Of a stretch of DNA of 64,000 nt, positions 45,138 to 53,309 are shown one piece after another. The first letter of the stretch is position 1, and each line of letters opens with the position of its first letter. The stretch is from the NCBI RefSeq assembly GCF_003634615.1, contig NZ_RBKX01000001.1, positions 3,224,001 through 3,288,000 on the forward strand, read 5' to 3'. The translations under genes were made by a program, and so were the position numbers. This DNA comes from Flavobacterium sp. 102 (lineage in GTDB: Bacteria > Bacteroidota > Bacteroidia > Flavobacteriales > Flavobacteriaceae). The notes under the pieces are model-generated. The model was not told where the DNA came from and did not search any database. It saw nothing but the letters and a program-made list of their open reading frames with translations.

Positions 45138-46316
45138 ATGGATCAATCCATATTGACTGAAGAAATTCAAAGTTTTATCCATAACAATATTGAAGCCGAT
45201 ATCAATCAATTAGCGCTTCAAAAGAATAAATTTCCTAATACAGATTGGACTTCCATTTTAAATCAAATTGCGGCAAAACAAAAGGCAAAAACCAAATTAC
45301 CAACTTGGTTCAACACTGCAAATATCCTTTATCCTTCTAAGATTTCTGTAGAACAAACTTCTTCCGAAAGAACAGCTGAATACAAATCACAATTGGTTTC
45401 CGGCAAAAGTCTAATCGATTTGAGCGGTGGTTTTGGCGTAGATGATTTTTATTTTGCCCAAAAAGTGAAACAAGTTGTTCATTGTGAAATCAACGAAGCC
45501 TTGTCTGACATTGTAAAACACAATTTTGAACAACTGAAAGCGTCCAATATTGAATGCTTTTCAGGCGATAGTTATGAAATTCTAAAAAGCAGGAACGAAA
45601 AACCGGATTGGATTTACATCGATCCGTCGAGAAGAAATGATGCCAAAGGCAAGGTGTTTATGCTTACAGATTGCCTTCCGAATGTGCCAGAAAATCTCGA
45701 TTTTTATTTTGGCTTTGCCCCCAATATCATGATTAAAACGGCGCCTTTATTGGACATAACCGCCGGATTGTCGGAATTAAAAAATGTAAAAGCGATTCAT
45801 ATCGTTGCTTTGGAAAATGAAGTCAAAGAATTGCTTTGGGTTTTAGAGAAAGATTATACCAAAACCATCAAAATGGTTACGGCTAATCTTCTGAAAAATG
45901 AAACTCAAGAGTTAAGATTTGAGCTCGATGCAGAAAACCAAGCCCATTTTGGTTTACCCCAAAAATTTTTATACGAACCCAATGCGGCCATCATGAAATC
46001 TGGCGGATTTGACGTGGTTTCGAGTCAGTTTAAACTTGACAAGTTGCACCATCATTCGCACTTGTATACTTCGGAAGCCTTAATTGATTTTCCCGGTCGC
46101 CGTTTTGAAATTCAGCAAGTCATTGGTTACAATAAAAACGAAATGAAACCATTCCTGGAAAATCAAAAAGCCAATATCACCACGAGAAACTTTCCTGATT
46201 CGGTCGAAAACATTCGCAAAAAATGGAAAATCAAAGATGGTGGAAATTTGTATTGTTTTTTCACAACTGATGTGAATAATAATAAAATAGTTTTACTTTG
46301 CAGCAAATTATCATAA
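45138..46316 (+). CDS. Class I SAM-dependent methyltransferase with THUMP-like C-terminus
   Basis: A 392-residue RNA-methyltransferase-like protein. The SAM motif is LIDLSGGFGVDDFYFAQKVKQVVHCEINEALSDIV (residues about 94-130). The family motif after it is DWIYIDPSRRNDAKGKVFML (DPxRR). C-terminal residues (about 300-392) form a THUMP-like segment. Flavobacterial relatives are described as THUMP-like domain methyltransferases of unknown target. It starts one base after the AI-2E gene. Confidence 0.82.
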   Translation: MDQSILTEEIQSFIHNNIEADINQLALQKNKFPNTDWTSILNQIAAKQKAKTKLPTWFNTANILYPSKISVEQTSSERTAEYKSQLVSGKSLIDLSGGFGVDDFYFAQKVKQVVHCEINEALSDIVKHNFEQLKASNIECFSGDSYEILKSRNEKPDWIYIDPSRRNDAKGKVFMLTDCLPNVPENLDFYFGFAPNIMIKTAPLLDITAGLSELKNVKAIHIVALENEVKELLWVLEKDYTKTIKMVTANLLKNETQELRFELDAENQAHFGLPQKFLYEPNAAIMKSGGFDVVSSQFKLDKLHHHSHLYTSEALIDFPGRRFEIQQVIGYNKNEMKPFLENQKANITTRNFPDSVENIRKKWKIKDGGNLYCFFTTDVNNNKIVLLCSKLS

Positions 46317-46320
46317 ACCC

Positions 46321-46890
46321 ATGAACAATCTGATTTTAGCTTTATTTTTACTTTTAAATATTACGGCATTTGCCCAAAAACCTTGTGAAATTGACAATGA
46401 TATTAAAGATAGTTTAGGCACCTATAAATCAACCAAACAATACATTATTTTTGAAAGAAGTTTTGCCGGCAACTCAACCGATATTTTCTTTTCTCTATCC
46501 AATGACAATGGGATTCTTGGGCTTGAAATACAAATTTTACAACGCAGTCAAGACTTTATCAAAGCCATTTGTTTTGACGCTGGTTCCAAAATCTATTTAC
46601 AGCTCAACAATGGTAAAATCGTGACGTTATTGTATGCCGGAAAAGATACTTGTGGTAATTTGTTGCGCGATGAAAACAATAGCAACAACCGAATCACCAC
46701 CGGTAATTTTGTGTTTTCTAAAGAAAATTTTGAAGCGTTGAAAACATCACCGGTTACTTTTATGAGAATAAAATATGCGGGAGAAACCATAGATTATCCC
46801 TACCGAACTGCGTTTGTTTCCGAACTGGATAAAAAAGTTTATGAACCGGAAGGTTACTTCATAAACTTCTTAAAGTGTGTTGAAAATTAA
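46321..46890 (+). CDS. Secreted protein of unknown function
   Basis: A 189-residue protein with signal peptide MNNLILALFLLLNITAFAQ. The mature part contains CEIDNDIKDSLGTYKSTKQYIIFERSF, then beta-rich segments and VTFMRIKYAGETIDYPYRTAFV near the end. I do not recognise a family. Follows the methyltransferase by 4 bases and overlaps the 3-prime end of the convergent dipeptidase gene by 4 bases. Confidence 0.65.
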   Translation: MNNLILALFLLLNITAFAQKPCEIDNDIKDSLGTYKSTKQYIIFERSFAGNSTDIFFSLSNDNGILGLEIQILQRSQDFIKAICFDAGSKIYLQLNNGKIVTLLYAGKDTCGNLLRDENNSNNRITTGNFVFSKENFEALKTSPVTFMRIKYAGETIDYPYRTAFVSELDKKVYEPEGYFINFLKCVEN

Positions 46891-47573
46891 TCTTCGCAAC
46901 GCCATTTTTGATTAGACACTTTATCGTCCGAACTGTTATTCAAATTGTAATGCCACCATTCTGAATCGAAAGATTTGAAGTTGTGTTGGAGCATGATTTC
47001 CTTTAAAAACTTACGATTGGCCAAAATTTCTTCGGAAAGATTTAGGTAATTGTGACTGGCTTCTTCACCAAAAAAATCAAAAAGAGTTCCCATATTCAAT
47101 TCAATTCCAAGTGAATCGACTAAAGTGATGTCAACCGCACCGCCTTTGTTGTGAATCGAACCCTTTTTCGGATTGGCCACATAGGTCGGATTGGGAACAA
47201 TTTGCCACATCTTTTTTTGAATTGCAATCGGACGATAACAATCGTATAATTTTATTTTAAAACCTTTGGCTAAAAAAGTTTTGTTGGCTTCCAATAAAGA
47301 TTTAACGGTTTTTACCCGTAAAAAACATTCGCCACACGGATAAACCTTTTCTTTTAGAAAATTGTCCGAAGTCGCATATTTCATCTCAAAAACAAAATCG
47401 TTGCTGTAATTCTTTAAGTTGACAAAAGCATTGTCGTTGGTTTCTTTGGTAATGTCTAATAAAATAGGTGACTTTTTGGCATCGAGATAAGTTGACTTAC
47501 AAGACACGAGCGTGAGCGAACTGGCGAAGCAAATCAAAACGCAAATCATCAACAAAAATGACACTTTTTTCAT
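46887..47573 (-). CDS. D-alanyl-D-alanine dipeptidase, VanX-like lipoprotein
   Basis: Zinc peptidase of family M15D, 228 residues, with a lipoprotein-type signal (MKKVSFLLMICVLICFASSLTLVSC). Catalytic sites: KLYDCYRPIAIQKKMW, SIHNKGGAVDITL (SxHxxGxAxD, zinc ligands) and EWWHYN (ExxWH). Breaks D-Ala-D-Ala from peptidoglycan turnover; in this context a recycling function is more likely than vancomycin resistance, because vanH and vanA are absent. It follows NDH-2 by 3 bases on the same strand. Confidence 0.9.
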   Translation of the reverse strand: MKKVSFLLMICVLICFASSLTLVSCKSTYLDAKKSPILLDITKETNDNAFVNLKNYSNDFVFEMKYATSDNFLKEKVYPCGECFLRVKTVKSLLEANKTFLAKGFKIKLYDCYRPIAIQKKMWQIVPNPTYVANPKKGSIHNKGGAVDITLVDSLGIELNMGTLFDFFGEEASHNYLNLSEEILANRKFLKEIMLQHNFKSFDSEWWHYNLNNSSDDKVSNQKWRCED

Positions 47574-47576
47574 CGG

Positions 47577-48881
47577 CTATATTTCATCACTGGTAAACGT
47601 TGTAAAACTTCTTTTTTTATAAGGACGCACAATCAATCGGCCTTCACGATCAAAACGAATGTAATTGTAAACCCAATTGGTGAAAACTACCGCTTTGTTT
47701 TTGAATCCGATTAGAGAAAATAAATGCACAAACATCCAAACAAACCAAGCAAACACGCCGCTGAAATGATAGTTAGGTAAATCGACTACGGCCAAATTTC
47801 TACCAATTGTCGCCATTGAGCCTTTATCGTTGTATTCAAACGGTTTCATGATTCTGCCAGCAATCAATTGCACCAAATTATCGCCCAACAATTTTCCTTG
47901 CTGCATTGCCGGTTGTGCCATCATTGGATGGCCTTGAGGATATTCCTTGGTTTCCATAGAAGCGATATCGCCTATGGCAAAAATATTGTCATAACCTTTT
48001 ACTTGATTGAATTCGTTTACCCGAATGCGTTCTACTCTTTCCACTAAAGATTTGGCATCCAAACCACGAATGGCAGCACCTTGCACTCCGGCTGTCCAAA
48101 TCACTGTTGCCGTTTCAAAAGCTAAATCGGTGTTGGTAGAAACTGTTCTTCCGTCATAATTGGTGACACGAATGTTTTTCCAAACTTTAACGCCTAATGC
48201 TGTAAGGAATTTTTCCGCTTCAACAGAGGATTTTTCACTCATCGTGTTCAGCACTCGGTCGTCACTTTGAATTAAGTTGATTTCCATTTTGGAAATGTCC
48301 AAATCGGGATAATCTTTTTGGAGTATGGCTTTTTTCATCTCTGCTAAAGCTCCGGCAAGTTCTACACCTGTTGGTCCGGCTCCGACTAAAACAAAATTGA
48401 TTAATAAGTTTTTTTCCGTTTCGTCTTTCAATAAAACCGCTTGTTCAAAATTCTCTAAAATTAAACTGCGAATGTTCAAGGATTGCGGAATGGTTTTCAT
48501 CGACATCGAATTGCGTTCGATTTCTTTGTTGCCAAAATAATTGGTTTTAGAACCGGTGGCAATTACCAAGTAATCATAATGTAAATCGCCTATTTCGGAA
48601 ATTACTTTTTGTTCTTTGGTATCAATTTCTTTGACAGAAGTTAGTCGAAAGTAAAAATCATCATATTCCTGAATCACTTTCCGAATCGGATAAGCAATAG
48701 AACCTGCTTCTAAACCACCTGTCGCCACTTGGTACAGTAAAGGTTGGAATGTATGGTAATTGTGTTTGTCCAACAAAACGACTTGGACATTTTTATTTCT
48801 GAGCTTTTTAGCCAATGCAATACCGGCAAAACCGCCACCAATAATGACGACACGAGGTTTATTTGACGCTGGAATATTCAT
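47577..48881 (-). CDS. Type II NADH dehydrogenase (NDH-2)-like FAD oxidoreductase
   Basis: A 434-residue flavoprotein that probably passes electrons from NADH to quinone without pumping. The FAD motif is PRVVIIGGGFAGIALAKKL. Other landmarks are YHTFQPLLYQVATGGLE, the NAD-site VLVGAGPTGVELAGALAEMK and FAIGDIASMETKEYPQGHPMMAQPAMQQG. A C-terminal hydrophobic segment (FAWFVWMFVHLFSLIGFKNKAVVF) fits membrane attachment. ATG at 48881 is used; it lies 2 bases after the rhodanese stop codon. Confidence 0.9.
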   Translation of the reverse strand: MNIPASNKPRVVIIGGGFAGIALAKKLRNKNVQVVLLDKHNYHTFQPLLYQVATGGLEAGSIAYPIRKVIQEYDDFYFRLTSVKEIDTKEQKVISEIGDLHYDYLVIATGSKTNYFGNKEIERNSMSMKTIPQSLNIRSLILENFEQAVLLKDETEKNLLINFVLVGAGPTGVELAGALAEMKKAILQKDYPDLDISKMEINLIQSDDRVLNTMSEKSSVEAEKFLTALGVKVWKNIRVTNYDGRTVSTNTDLAFETATVIWTAGVQGAAIRGLDAKSLVERVERIRVNEFNQVKGYDNIFAIGDIASMETKEYPQGHPMMAQPAMQQGKLLGDNLVQLIAGRIMKPFEYNDKGSMATIGRNLAVVDLPNYHFSGVFAWFVWMFVHLFSLIGFKNKAVVFTNWVYNYIRFDREGRLIVRPYKKRSFTTFTSDEI

Positions 48882-48883
48882 GA

Positions 48884-49204
48884 TTAACCTTCTGTAGAAA
48901 AAGCCACATCGCCTTTCCAATTCATAAAACCGCCATCGAGGTTAAAAGTGTTTTCAAAACCCATTTGGTTCATAATCTGACAAGCTTGAGCACTTCTGGC
49001 TCCGGCTTTGCAATACACATAGTAATTTTTAGATTTATCTAATTCATCTACAGCATAAATAAATCCTTGACCTTTATAAATATCTATATTAATCGCTTTG
49101 GGAATAAACCCTTCGCTGCATTCATCAGGTGTTCTTACGTCTAAAATTACGGCATTCTGATCTCTGTCTAATTGTGCTTTCCAGTCTTGTTGTGATAAAT
49201 TCAT
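48884..49204 (-). CDS. Rhodanese-like domain protein
   Basis: A 106-residue single-domain rhodanese: ILDVRTPDECSEGFIPKAINIDIYKG (CH2-type opening) and the active-site loop YVYCKAGARSAQACQIM, where the Cys of CKAGAR carries the persulphide. Ends LDGGFMNWKGDVAFSTEG. Probably a sulphur carrier or a regulatory module. First gene of a rhodanese-NDH-2-VanX operon, and divergent from marR. Confidence 0.9.
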   Translation of the reverse strand: MNLSQQDWKAQLDRDQNAVILDVRTPDECSEGFIPKAINIDIYKGQGFIYAVDELDKSKNYYVYCKAGARSAQACQIMNQMGFENTFNLDGGFMNWKGDVAFSTEG

Positions 49205-49223
49205 GTGATTCTTTTTTGATTAA

Positions 49224-49256
49224 CAAATATACTTTATTTAATGACTTAAAATTCAA
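49224..49256 (-). promoter_or_regulatory. Promoter of the rhodanese operon
   Basis: Minus-strand TATATTTG (49231-49224) and TTG (49256-49254) with a 22-base spacer fit the Bacteroidetes promoter. The -7 lies 19 bases before the ATG at 49204. Confidence 0.65.
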
Positions 49257-49314
49257 TGTAAAAACCCTAATCTACTCCCTTACTTTAAATTTTAACAAAA
49301 AAATAACGAAACAC

Positions 49315-49326
49315 TTGTATATACAA
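49315..49326. promoter_or_regulatory. MarR operator candidate 1
   Basis: TTGTATATACAA, a perfect 12-base palindrome. Its first TTG doubles as the -33 element of the marR promoter. Confidence 0.6.
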
Positions 49327-49347
49327 ATATAAAATACTTTACATTTG
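49315..49347 (+). promoter_or_regulatory. Promoter of the marR-nitroreductase-yceI operon
   Basis: TTG (49315-49317) and TACATTTG (49340-49347) with a 22-base spacer. The -7 element overlaps palindrome 2, so binding there should repress transcription. Confidence 0.65.
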
Positions 49348-49356
49348 TACCTACAA
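49345..49356. promoter_or_regulatory. MarR operator candidate 2
   Basis: TTGTACCTACAA shares the TTGTAnnTACAA frame with candidate 1 and sits 30 bases (centre to centre) from it, at the -7 element. The palindrome extends to TTTGTA/TACAAA. Confidence 0.6.
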
Positions 49357-49359
49357 ATA

Positions 49360-49371
49360 TTACAATTGTAA
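49360..49371. promoter_or_regulatory. Third palindrome next to the marR start codon
   Basis: TTACAATTGTAA, perfect, two bases before the ATG at 49374. It has a different centre from the other two, so it may be a weaker site or chance. Confidence 0.4.
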
Positions 49372-49373
49372 TT

Positions 49374-49832
49374 ATGAGAATTGAGGAAGTTATAAAATCG
49401 ACCGTTGCCTTAGATGATGCCAAAAAAGTCATTCTAAATATCATGTACACTCAAAATGTGATCAGCGATAAATTCAACGAGATTTTAAAACCTTATGATT
49501 TATCTGGCGAACAATATAATGTTTTGAGAATTTTACGCGGTCAAAAAGGAAATCCGGCCAACATGTGTGTCATTCAAGAACGCATGATTGCCAAAAACAG
49601 CAACACTACCCGATTGATTGATAAATTATTACTAAAAGATTTTGTCACTCGTGAAGTTTGCCCGGATAATCGAAGAAAAATTGAAGTTTCAATTACCCAA
49701 AAAGGTTTAACCGTTTTAACCGAATTAGATCCAAAAGTAAAAGAACATGAACAACTATTTGCCGCCAATTTAACCCAAGAAGAATTAGAACAACTGAATA
49801 CCTTGTTAGAAAAATACAGAAAAATTAAATAA
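49374..49832 (+). CDS. MarR family transcriptional regulator
   Basis: A 152-residue winged-helix repressor: helix SDKFNEILKPYDLSGEQYNVLRILRGQKGNPANMCVIQERMIAKNSNTTRLIDKLLLKDFVTREVCPDNRRKIEVSITQKGLTVLTEL, which is the MarR DNA-binding core (D-R-R wing). Dimer helices at both ends. It is the first gene of an operon with a nitroreductase and YceI and stands behind a promoter bearing two palindromes, so autoregulation is expected. Confidence 0.92.
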   Translation: MRIEEVIKSTVALDDAKKVILNIMYTQNVISDKFNEILKPYDLSGEQYNVLRILRGQKGNPANMCVIQERMIAKNSNTTRLIDKLLLKDFVTREVCPDNRRKIEVSITQKGLTVLTELDPKVKEHEQLFAANLTQEELEQLNTLLEKYRKIK

Positions 49833-49837
49833 CAGCT

Positions 49838-50470
49838 ATGAATAACTTTATAAAAAACGCTAATTGGCGTTACGCCACCAAAAAATTTGATGCTACCAAA
49901 AAAGTATCAAACGAAGATTTAGAAATTCTAAAAGAAGCTGTTCGCTTGAGCGCTTCTTCTTATGGATTGCAACCGTACAAAGTAATTTTTGTGGAAAACC
50001 CTGAAGTAAGAGCAAAATTACAACCCGTAGCTTGGGGACAATCTCAAATTGTAGAAGCTTCTCACCTGTTAGTGTTTGCTAACATTACTGATTTTGGTGA
50101 TGCTCAAATTGACGCTCACATCAATAATATAGCCGTTACCCGAGGTCTACCATCAGCCTCCTTAAAAGGTTACGGTGATTTCATGAAATCAAAAATCACT
50201 ACACTTCCGATAGAAAACAGAAATGTTTGGACGGCTAAGCAAACTTACATCGCCTTAACTAATTTATTGAATGCGGCAGCAGAATTAGGGATTGATGTTA
50301 CCCCAATGGAAGGTTTTGAACCGGAAAAGTTCAATGAAATTTTAGGACTCGAAAAATTAGGTCTAAACGCATCATTAGTAGCAACCATCGGCTACCGTCA
50401 TTCTGAAGATGACACTCAAAACTACGCCAAAGTGCGTAAATCAAACGAAGAATTATTTATCAATTTATAA
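49838..50470 (+). CDS. Nitroreductase-family NAD(P)H-dependent oxidoreductase
   Basis: A 210-residue FMN flavoprotein of the NfsB/YdgI type. ANWRYATKKFDATKKVSNEDLEILKEAVRLSASSYGLQPYKVIFVENPEVR is the family opening, with the FMN-binding R-x-S-x3-x-QP segment (RLSASSYGLQP). ANLLNAAAELGIDVTPMEGFEPEKFNEILGL is the C-terminal region. Likely reduces quinones or nitro compounds. Lies 5 bases after marR, so its expression is probably controlled by MarR. Confidence 0.92.
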   Translation: MNNFIKNANWRYATKKFDATKKVSNEDLEILKEAVRLSASSYGLQPYKVIFVENPEVRAKLQPVAWGQSQIVEASHLLVFANITDFGDAQIDAHINNIAVTRGLPSASLKGYGDFMKSKITTLPIENRNVWTAKQTYIALTNLLNAAAELGIDVTPMEGFEPEKFNEILGLEKLGLNASLVATIGYRHSEDDTQNYAKVRKSNEELFINL

Positions 50471-50494
50471 TCTATAACTAAAATTAATTTACAA

Positions 50495-51058
50495 ATGAAA
50501 AACTTAAAAACAATTGCGATTGCCTTATTAGTAGCTTTCGGGACGACAGCAGCTACAGCTCAAAACAAGAAGATTGATGCTTCTAAAAGTACTATCAACT
50601 GGGTTGGTAAAAAAGTAACCGGTGAACACAGCGGAACTATCAACTTTCAAGAAGGTATGTTGATTTTCAAAGGCAAAAAAGTAACCGGTGGAAACTTCAC
50701 TGTTGATATGACTTCTATAAATACAACCGATTTAAGCGGAGAATGGAAACAAAAATTAGACGGTCACTTAAAAGCAGATGATTTTTTTGGTACTGAAAAA
50801 TTCAAAACAGCTACTTTAAAATTTACTACAATCGCTGACAAAGGAAACGGTTTGTACACCGTTACTGCCGATTTAACAATCAAAGGCATTACAAACCCTG
50901 TAACATTTGATTTGACTGTAAAAGGAAACACAGCTTCAACCAAGTTAACTATTGACAGAACTAAATATGACATCAAATATGGTTCAAAAAGTTTCTTTGA
51001 CGTAGGTGACAAAGCTATTTATGACGATTTCGAATTGGCTATCAGCTTACAATTCTAA
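50495..51058 (+). CDS. YceI-family secreted lipid-binding protein
   Basis: A 187-residue protein with signal peptide MKNLKTIAIALLVAFGTTAATAQ and the YceI beta-barrel: STINWVGKKVTGEHSGTINFQEGMLIFKGKKVTGGNFTVDMTSINTTDLSGEWKQKLDGHLKADDFFGTEKFKTATLKFTTI. YceI proteins bind isoprenoid quinones or amphiphilic lipids in the periplasm. Operon partner of marR and the nitroreductase; it is followed by a terminator at 51084. Confidence 0.93.
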   Translation: MKNLKTIAIALLVAFGTTAATAQNKKIDASKSTINWVGKKVTGEHSGTINFQEGMLIFKGKKVTGGNFTVDMTSINTTDLSGEWKQKLDGHLKADDFFGTEKFKTATLKFTTIADKGNGLYTVTADLTIKGITNPVTFDLTVKGNTASTKLTIDRTKYDIKYGSKSFFDVGDKAIYDDFELAISLQF

Positions 51059-51083
51059 ACTGGGAATCATTGCTATGAAATCA

Positions 51084-51115
51084 AAACCTCGGAAAAATTT
51101 TCGAGGTTTTTTTAT
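51084..51115 (+). terminator. Terminator of the marR operon
   Basis: AAAACCTCG (51084-51092) pairs with CGAGGTTTT (51102-51110) and is followed by a T tract, 26 bases after the yceI stop codon. Confidence 0.88.
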
Positions 51116-51123
51116 TTTTATGT

Positions 51124-51153
51124 TTGAAATCTAAAAACACTTACCTACATTTG
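51124..51153 (+). promoter_or_regulatory. Promoter of the trp operon
   Basis: TTG (51124-51126) and TACATTTG (51146-51153), 19-base spacer, an excellent match to the Bacteroidetes promoter. Transcription should start near 51158-51162, just before the trp leader peptide. Confidence 0.8.
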
Positions 51154-51172
51154 TTTCATACAAAAAAAGAAA

Positions 51173-51229
51173 ATGAACAACATTTTAAACAATACTTGGT
51201 GGTGGAATAGTTTACGTCGAACGTCGTGA
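51173..51229 (+). CDS. trpL: trp operon leader peptide
   Basis: An 18-codon frame, ATG at 51173 and TGA at 51227-51229, encoding MNNILNNTWWWNSLRRTS. Three consecutive Trp codons (TGGTGGTGG, 51197-51205) are the hallmark of a Trp-responsive attenuator. It lies 20 bases behind a strong promoter match and before the terminator hairpin at 51270. Too short for ordinary gene prediction, so it is easily missed. Confidence 0.88.
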   Translation: MNNILNNTWWWNSLRRTS

Positions 51230-51290
51230 AATAGTCTACTATGAGTATATTTTAAAATCTAAATATCCGAAAAGGCTTGTCATTCACGAC
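51223..51290 (+). promoter_or_regulatory. Candidate antiterminator pairing of the trp attenuator
   Basis: GTCGTGAA at 51223-51230 (the leader stop region) is exactly complementary to TTCACGAC at 51283-51290 (loop plus start of the terminator 3-prime arm). These 8 pairs exclude the base of the terminator hairpin. A small competing hairpin ACGT-cga-ACGT (51214-51224) overlaps the upstream arm. Pairing assignment is inference from complementarity. Confidence 0.6.
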
Positions 51291-51303
51291 AAGCCTTTTT
51301 TTT
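51270..51303 (+). terminator. trp attenuator terminator
   Basis: AAAAGGCTTGTC (51270-51281) and GACAAGCCTTTT (51288-51299) form a perfect 12-base-pair stem with a six-base loop, followed by a T tract to 51303, and then trpE at 51321. Placing a perfect terminator between a promoter and trpE is only sensible as an attenuator. Confidence 0.9.
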
Positions 51304-51320
51304 ATGCTAAAAATTGAACT

Positions 51321-52715
51321 ATGAAAATTTATCAACTCCATACCAACTTCAAACAAATCCTTGCCGATACGATTACTCCGGTGAGTATTTATTTGAAAAT
51401 CAGAGACAAATTCCCAAACAGCATTTTGCTAGAAAGTAGTGATTATCACACAGCCGACAACAGTTTCTCCTACATCTGTTGCAATCCAATCGCTTCCATC
51501 AAACTGGAAAATAATAGTATGACAAAAACCTTTCCCGACGGAATTTCAGAAGAAACAGCTATTTCTATTAATACTAATCTTCCAAAAGTGATTGAAGATT
51601 TTGCTTCTCAATTTCAACCCGAAAAGAACAACTTTAAGTTCATCAACAACGGTTTGTTTGGTTATATCAGTTACGATGCGGTACAGTATTTCGAGAAAAT
51701 TGAGATTACCAAGAAAGCCCATGACTTATCCATTCCCGAATTGTATTACGCCGTATACCAAAACATTATTGCCATCAACCATTTCAAAAACGAAGCGTAT
51801 ATCTTTTGCCATAGCATTGACAACACCAATAACATCAAGGAAATCGAACAATTACTGCAAACCAAAACCTTCGCGAGTTACTCTTTTACTAAAGAAGGCG
51901 AAGCTATTTCTAATTTAACCGATGTAGAATTCAAAACCAATGTGGCTTTAGCCAAAAAACACTGTCATCGCGGCGATGTGTTCCAATTGGTTTTATCAAG
52001 ACGATTTTCGCAAGCGTTTAAAGGCGACGAATTCAATGTTTACAGAGCACTTCGCAATATCAATCCCTCGCCCTATTTGTTCTTTTTTGACTATGGAAAC
52101 TTCAAGATTTTTGGGTCTTCGCCCGAAGCGCAACTCGTTATCAAAAACAACCACGCCGAAATCCACCCGATTGCCGGAACTTTCAAGCGAACCGGCAATG
52201 ACGAGCAAGACGCTAATTTGGCCAAAAAACTATCCGAAGACGCCAAAGAAAACAGCGAACATGTCATGTTAGTCGATTTAGCCCGAAATGATTTAAGCCG
52301 AAATTGTACCGAAGTCAAAGTTGAGAAATACAAAGAAGTGCAATTCTTTTCACACGTCATTCACCTCGTTTCTAAAGTCACCGGAAAATTAACCGGAAGT
52401 TCTATGAAACTGGTTGCTAATACCTTTCCGGCTGGTACTTTAAGCGGTGCTCCAAAACACAAAGCGATGCAATTGATCGAAAGTATTGAGACTACCAACC
52501 GAACTTTTTACGGTGGCGCGATAGGTTTTATGGACTTTGAAGGCAACTTCAATCACGCAATCATGATTCGGACTTTTTTGAGTAAAAACCACCAACTGCA
52601 TTACCAAGCCGGTGCCGGAATCGTAGAAAGTTCAACCGAAGAAAACGAAATGCAGGAAGTTTATAATAAATTGGGCGCACTAAACAAAGCGCTGGAATTA
52701 GCAGAAACCATTTAA
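51321..52715 (+). CDS. trpE: Anthranilate synthase component I
   Basis: First committed step of tryptophan synthesis, chorismate plus ammonia to anthranilate, 464 residues. The LLESSDY motif (feedback region, usual LLES) is near residue 37. The catalytic domain has DVFQLVLSRRFSQAF, SPEAQLVI, HPIAGTFKRTGNDEQD, DLARNDLSRNC and the MKLVANTFPAGTLSGAPKHKAMQLIE stretch. Regulated by the attenuator 18 bases upstream of its start. Followed by trpG after 9 bases. Confidence 0.97.
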   Translation: MKIYQLHTNFKQILADTITPVSIYLKIRDKFPNSILLESSDYHTADNSFSYICCNPIASIKLENNSMTKTFPDGISEETAISINTNLPKVIEDFASQFQPEKNNFKFINNGLFGYISYDAVQYFEKIEITKKAHDLSIPELYYAVYQNIIAINHFKNEAYIFCHSIDNTNNIKEIEQLLQTKTFASYSFTKEGEAISNLTDVEFKTNVALAKKHCHRGDVFQLVLSRRFSQAFKGDEFNVYRALRNINPSPYLFFFDYGNFKIFGSSPEAQLVIKNNHAEIHPIAGTFKRTGNDEQDANLAKKLSEDAKENSEHVMLVDLARNDLSRNCTEVKVEKYKEVQFFSHVIHLVSKVTGKLTGSSMKLVANTFPAGTLSGAPKHKAMQLIESIETTNRTFYGGAIGFMDFEGNFNHAIMIRTFLSKNHQLHYQAGAGIVESSTEENEMQEVYNKLGALNKALELAETI

Positions 52716-52724
52716 CTTTACAAC

Positions 52725-53291
52725 ATGAAAATAGCCGTTATCGACAACTACGACAGTTTCACCTACAATTTGGTTCATTATCTCGAAGATTTGGACGGAA
52801 AAGTAACTGTTTTCCGCAACGACGAGTTAGAACTGGAAGAACTCGAATCATTCGATAAAATCTTGCTGTCACCTGGTCCCGGAATTCCCAACGAAGCCGG
52901 ATTATTGAAGCTAATCATCGCTAAATATGCTTCAAGCAAAAGTATTCTAGGCGTTTGTTTAGGTCAACAAGCCATCGGAGAAGTTTTTGGCGGAAGCCTG
53001 ACGAATCTAGACAAGGTCTATCACGGCGTAGCGACCAAAGTAAACCAAACGGTTACTGACGAATCACTATTTAATGATTTACCTGCCGAATTTGAAGTCG
53101 GGCGCTATCATTCTTGGGTGGTCAATACCAATGATTTTCCGGAAGTTTTAGAAATCACTTCTACAGATGATAATGGCGAAATTATGTCTTTGCGCCATAA
53201 AACCTTTGACGTAAAAGGCGTGCAATTCCACCCCGAAAGCGTGCTCACGCCTCACGGAAAAACCATTTTAAAAAACTGGCTTATCGCTTAG
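52725..53291 (+). CDS. trpG: Anthranilate synthase component II (glutamine amidotransferase)
   Basis: Supplies ammonia from glutamine to TrpE; 188 residues. Class I amidotransferase with IDNYDSFTYNLVHYLEDL at the N-terminus, nucleophile in ILGVCLGQQAIGEVFGG (Cys 84 or so), RYHSWVV and the catalytic His-Glu pair in VQFHPESVLT. Not fused to TrpE or TrpD. Confidence 0.97.
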   Translation: MKIAVIDNYDSFTYNLVHYLEDLDGKVTVFRNDELELEELESFDKILLSPGPGIPNEAGLLKLIIAKYASSKSILGVCLGQQAIGEVFGGSLTNLDKVYHGVATKVNQTVTDESLFNDLPAEFEVGRYHSWVVNTNDFPEVLEITSTDDNGEIMSLRHKTFDVKGVQFHPESVLTPHGKTILKNWLIA

Positions 53292-53309
53292 TTTGCTGTC
53301 TGCTCAACG

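Noticed and set aside
46887..47573. Vancomycin resistance locus
   Set aside because: A VanX-like dipeptidase alone, without vanH or vanA, is better read as peptidoglycan recycling.
47577..48920. Upstream start for NDH-2 at 48920
   Set aside because: The first 13 residues overlap the rhodanese gene and are not family-like. The ATG at 48881 directly follows the rhodanese stop codon.
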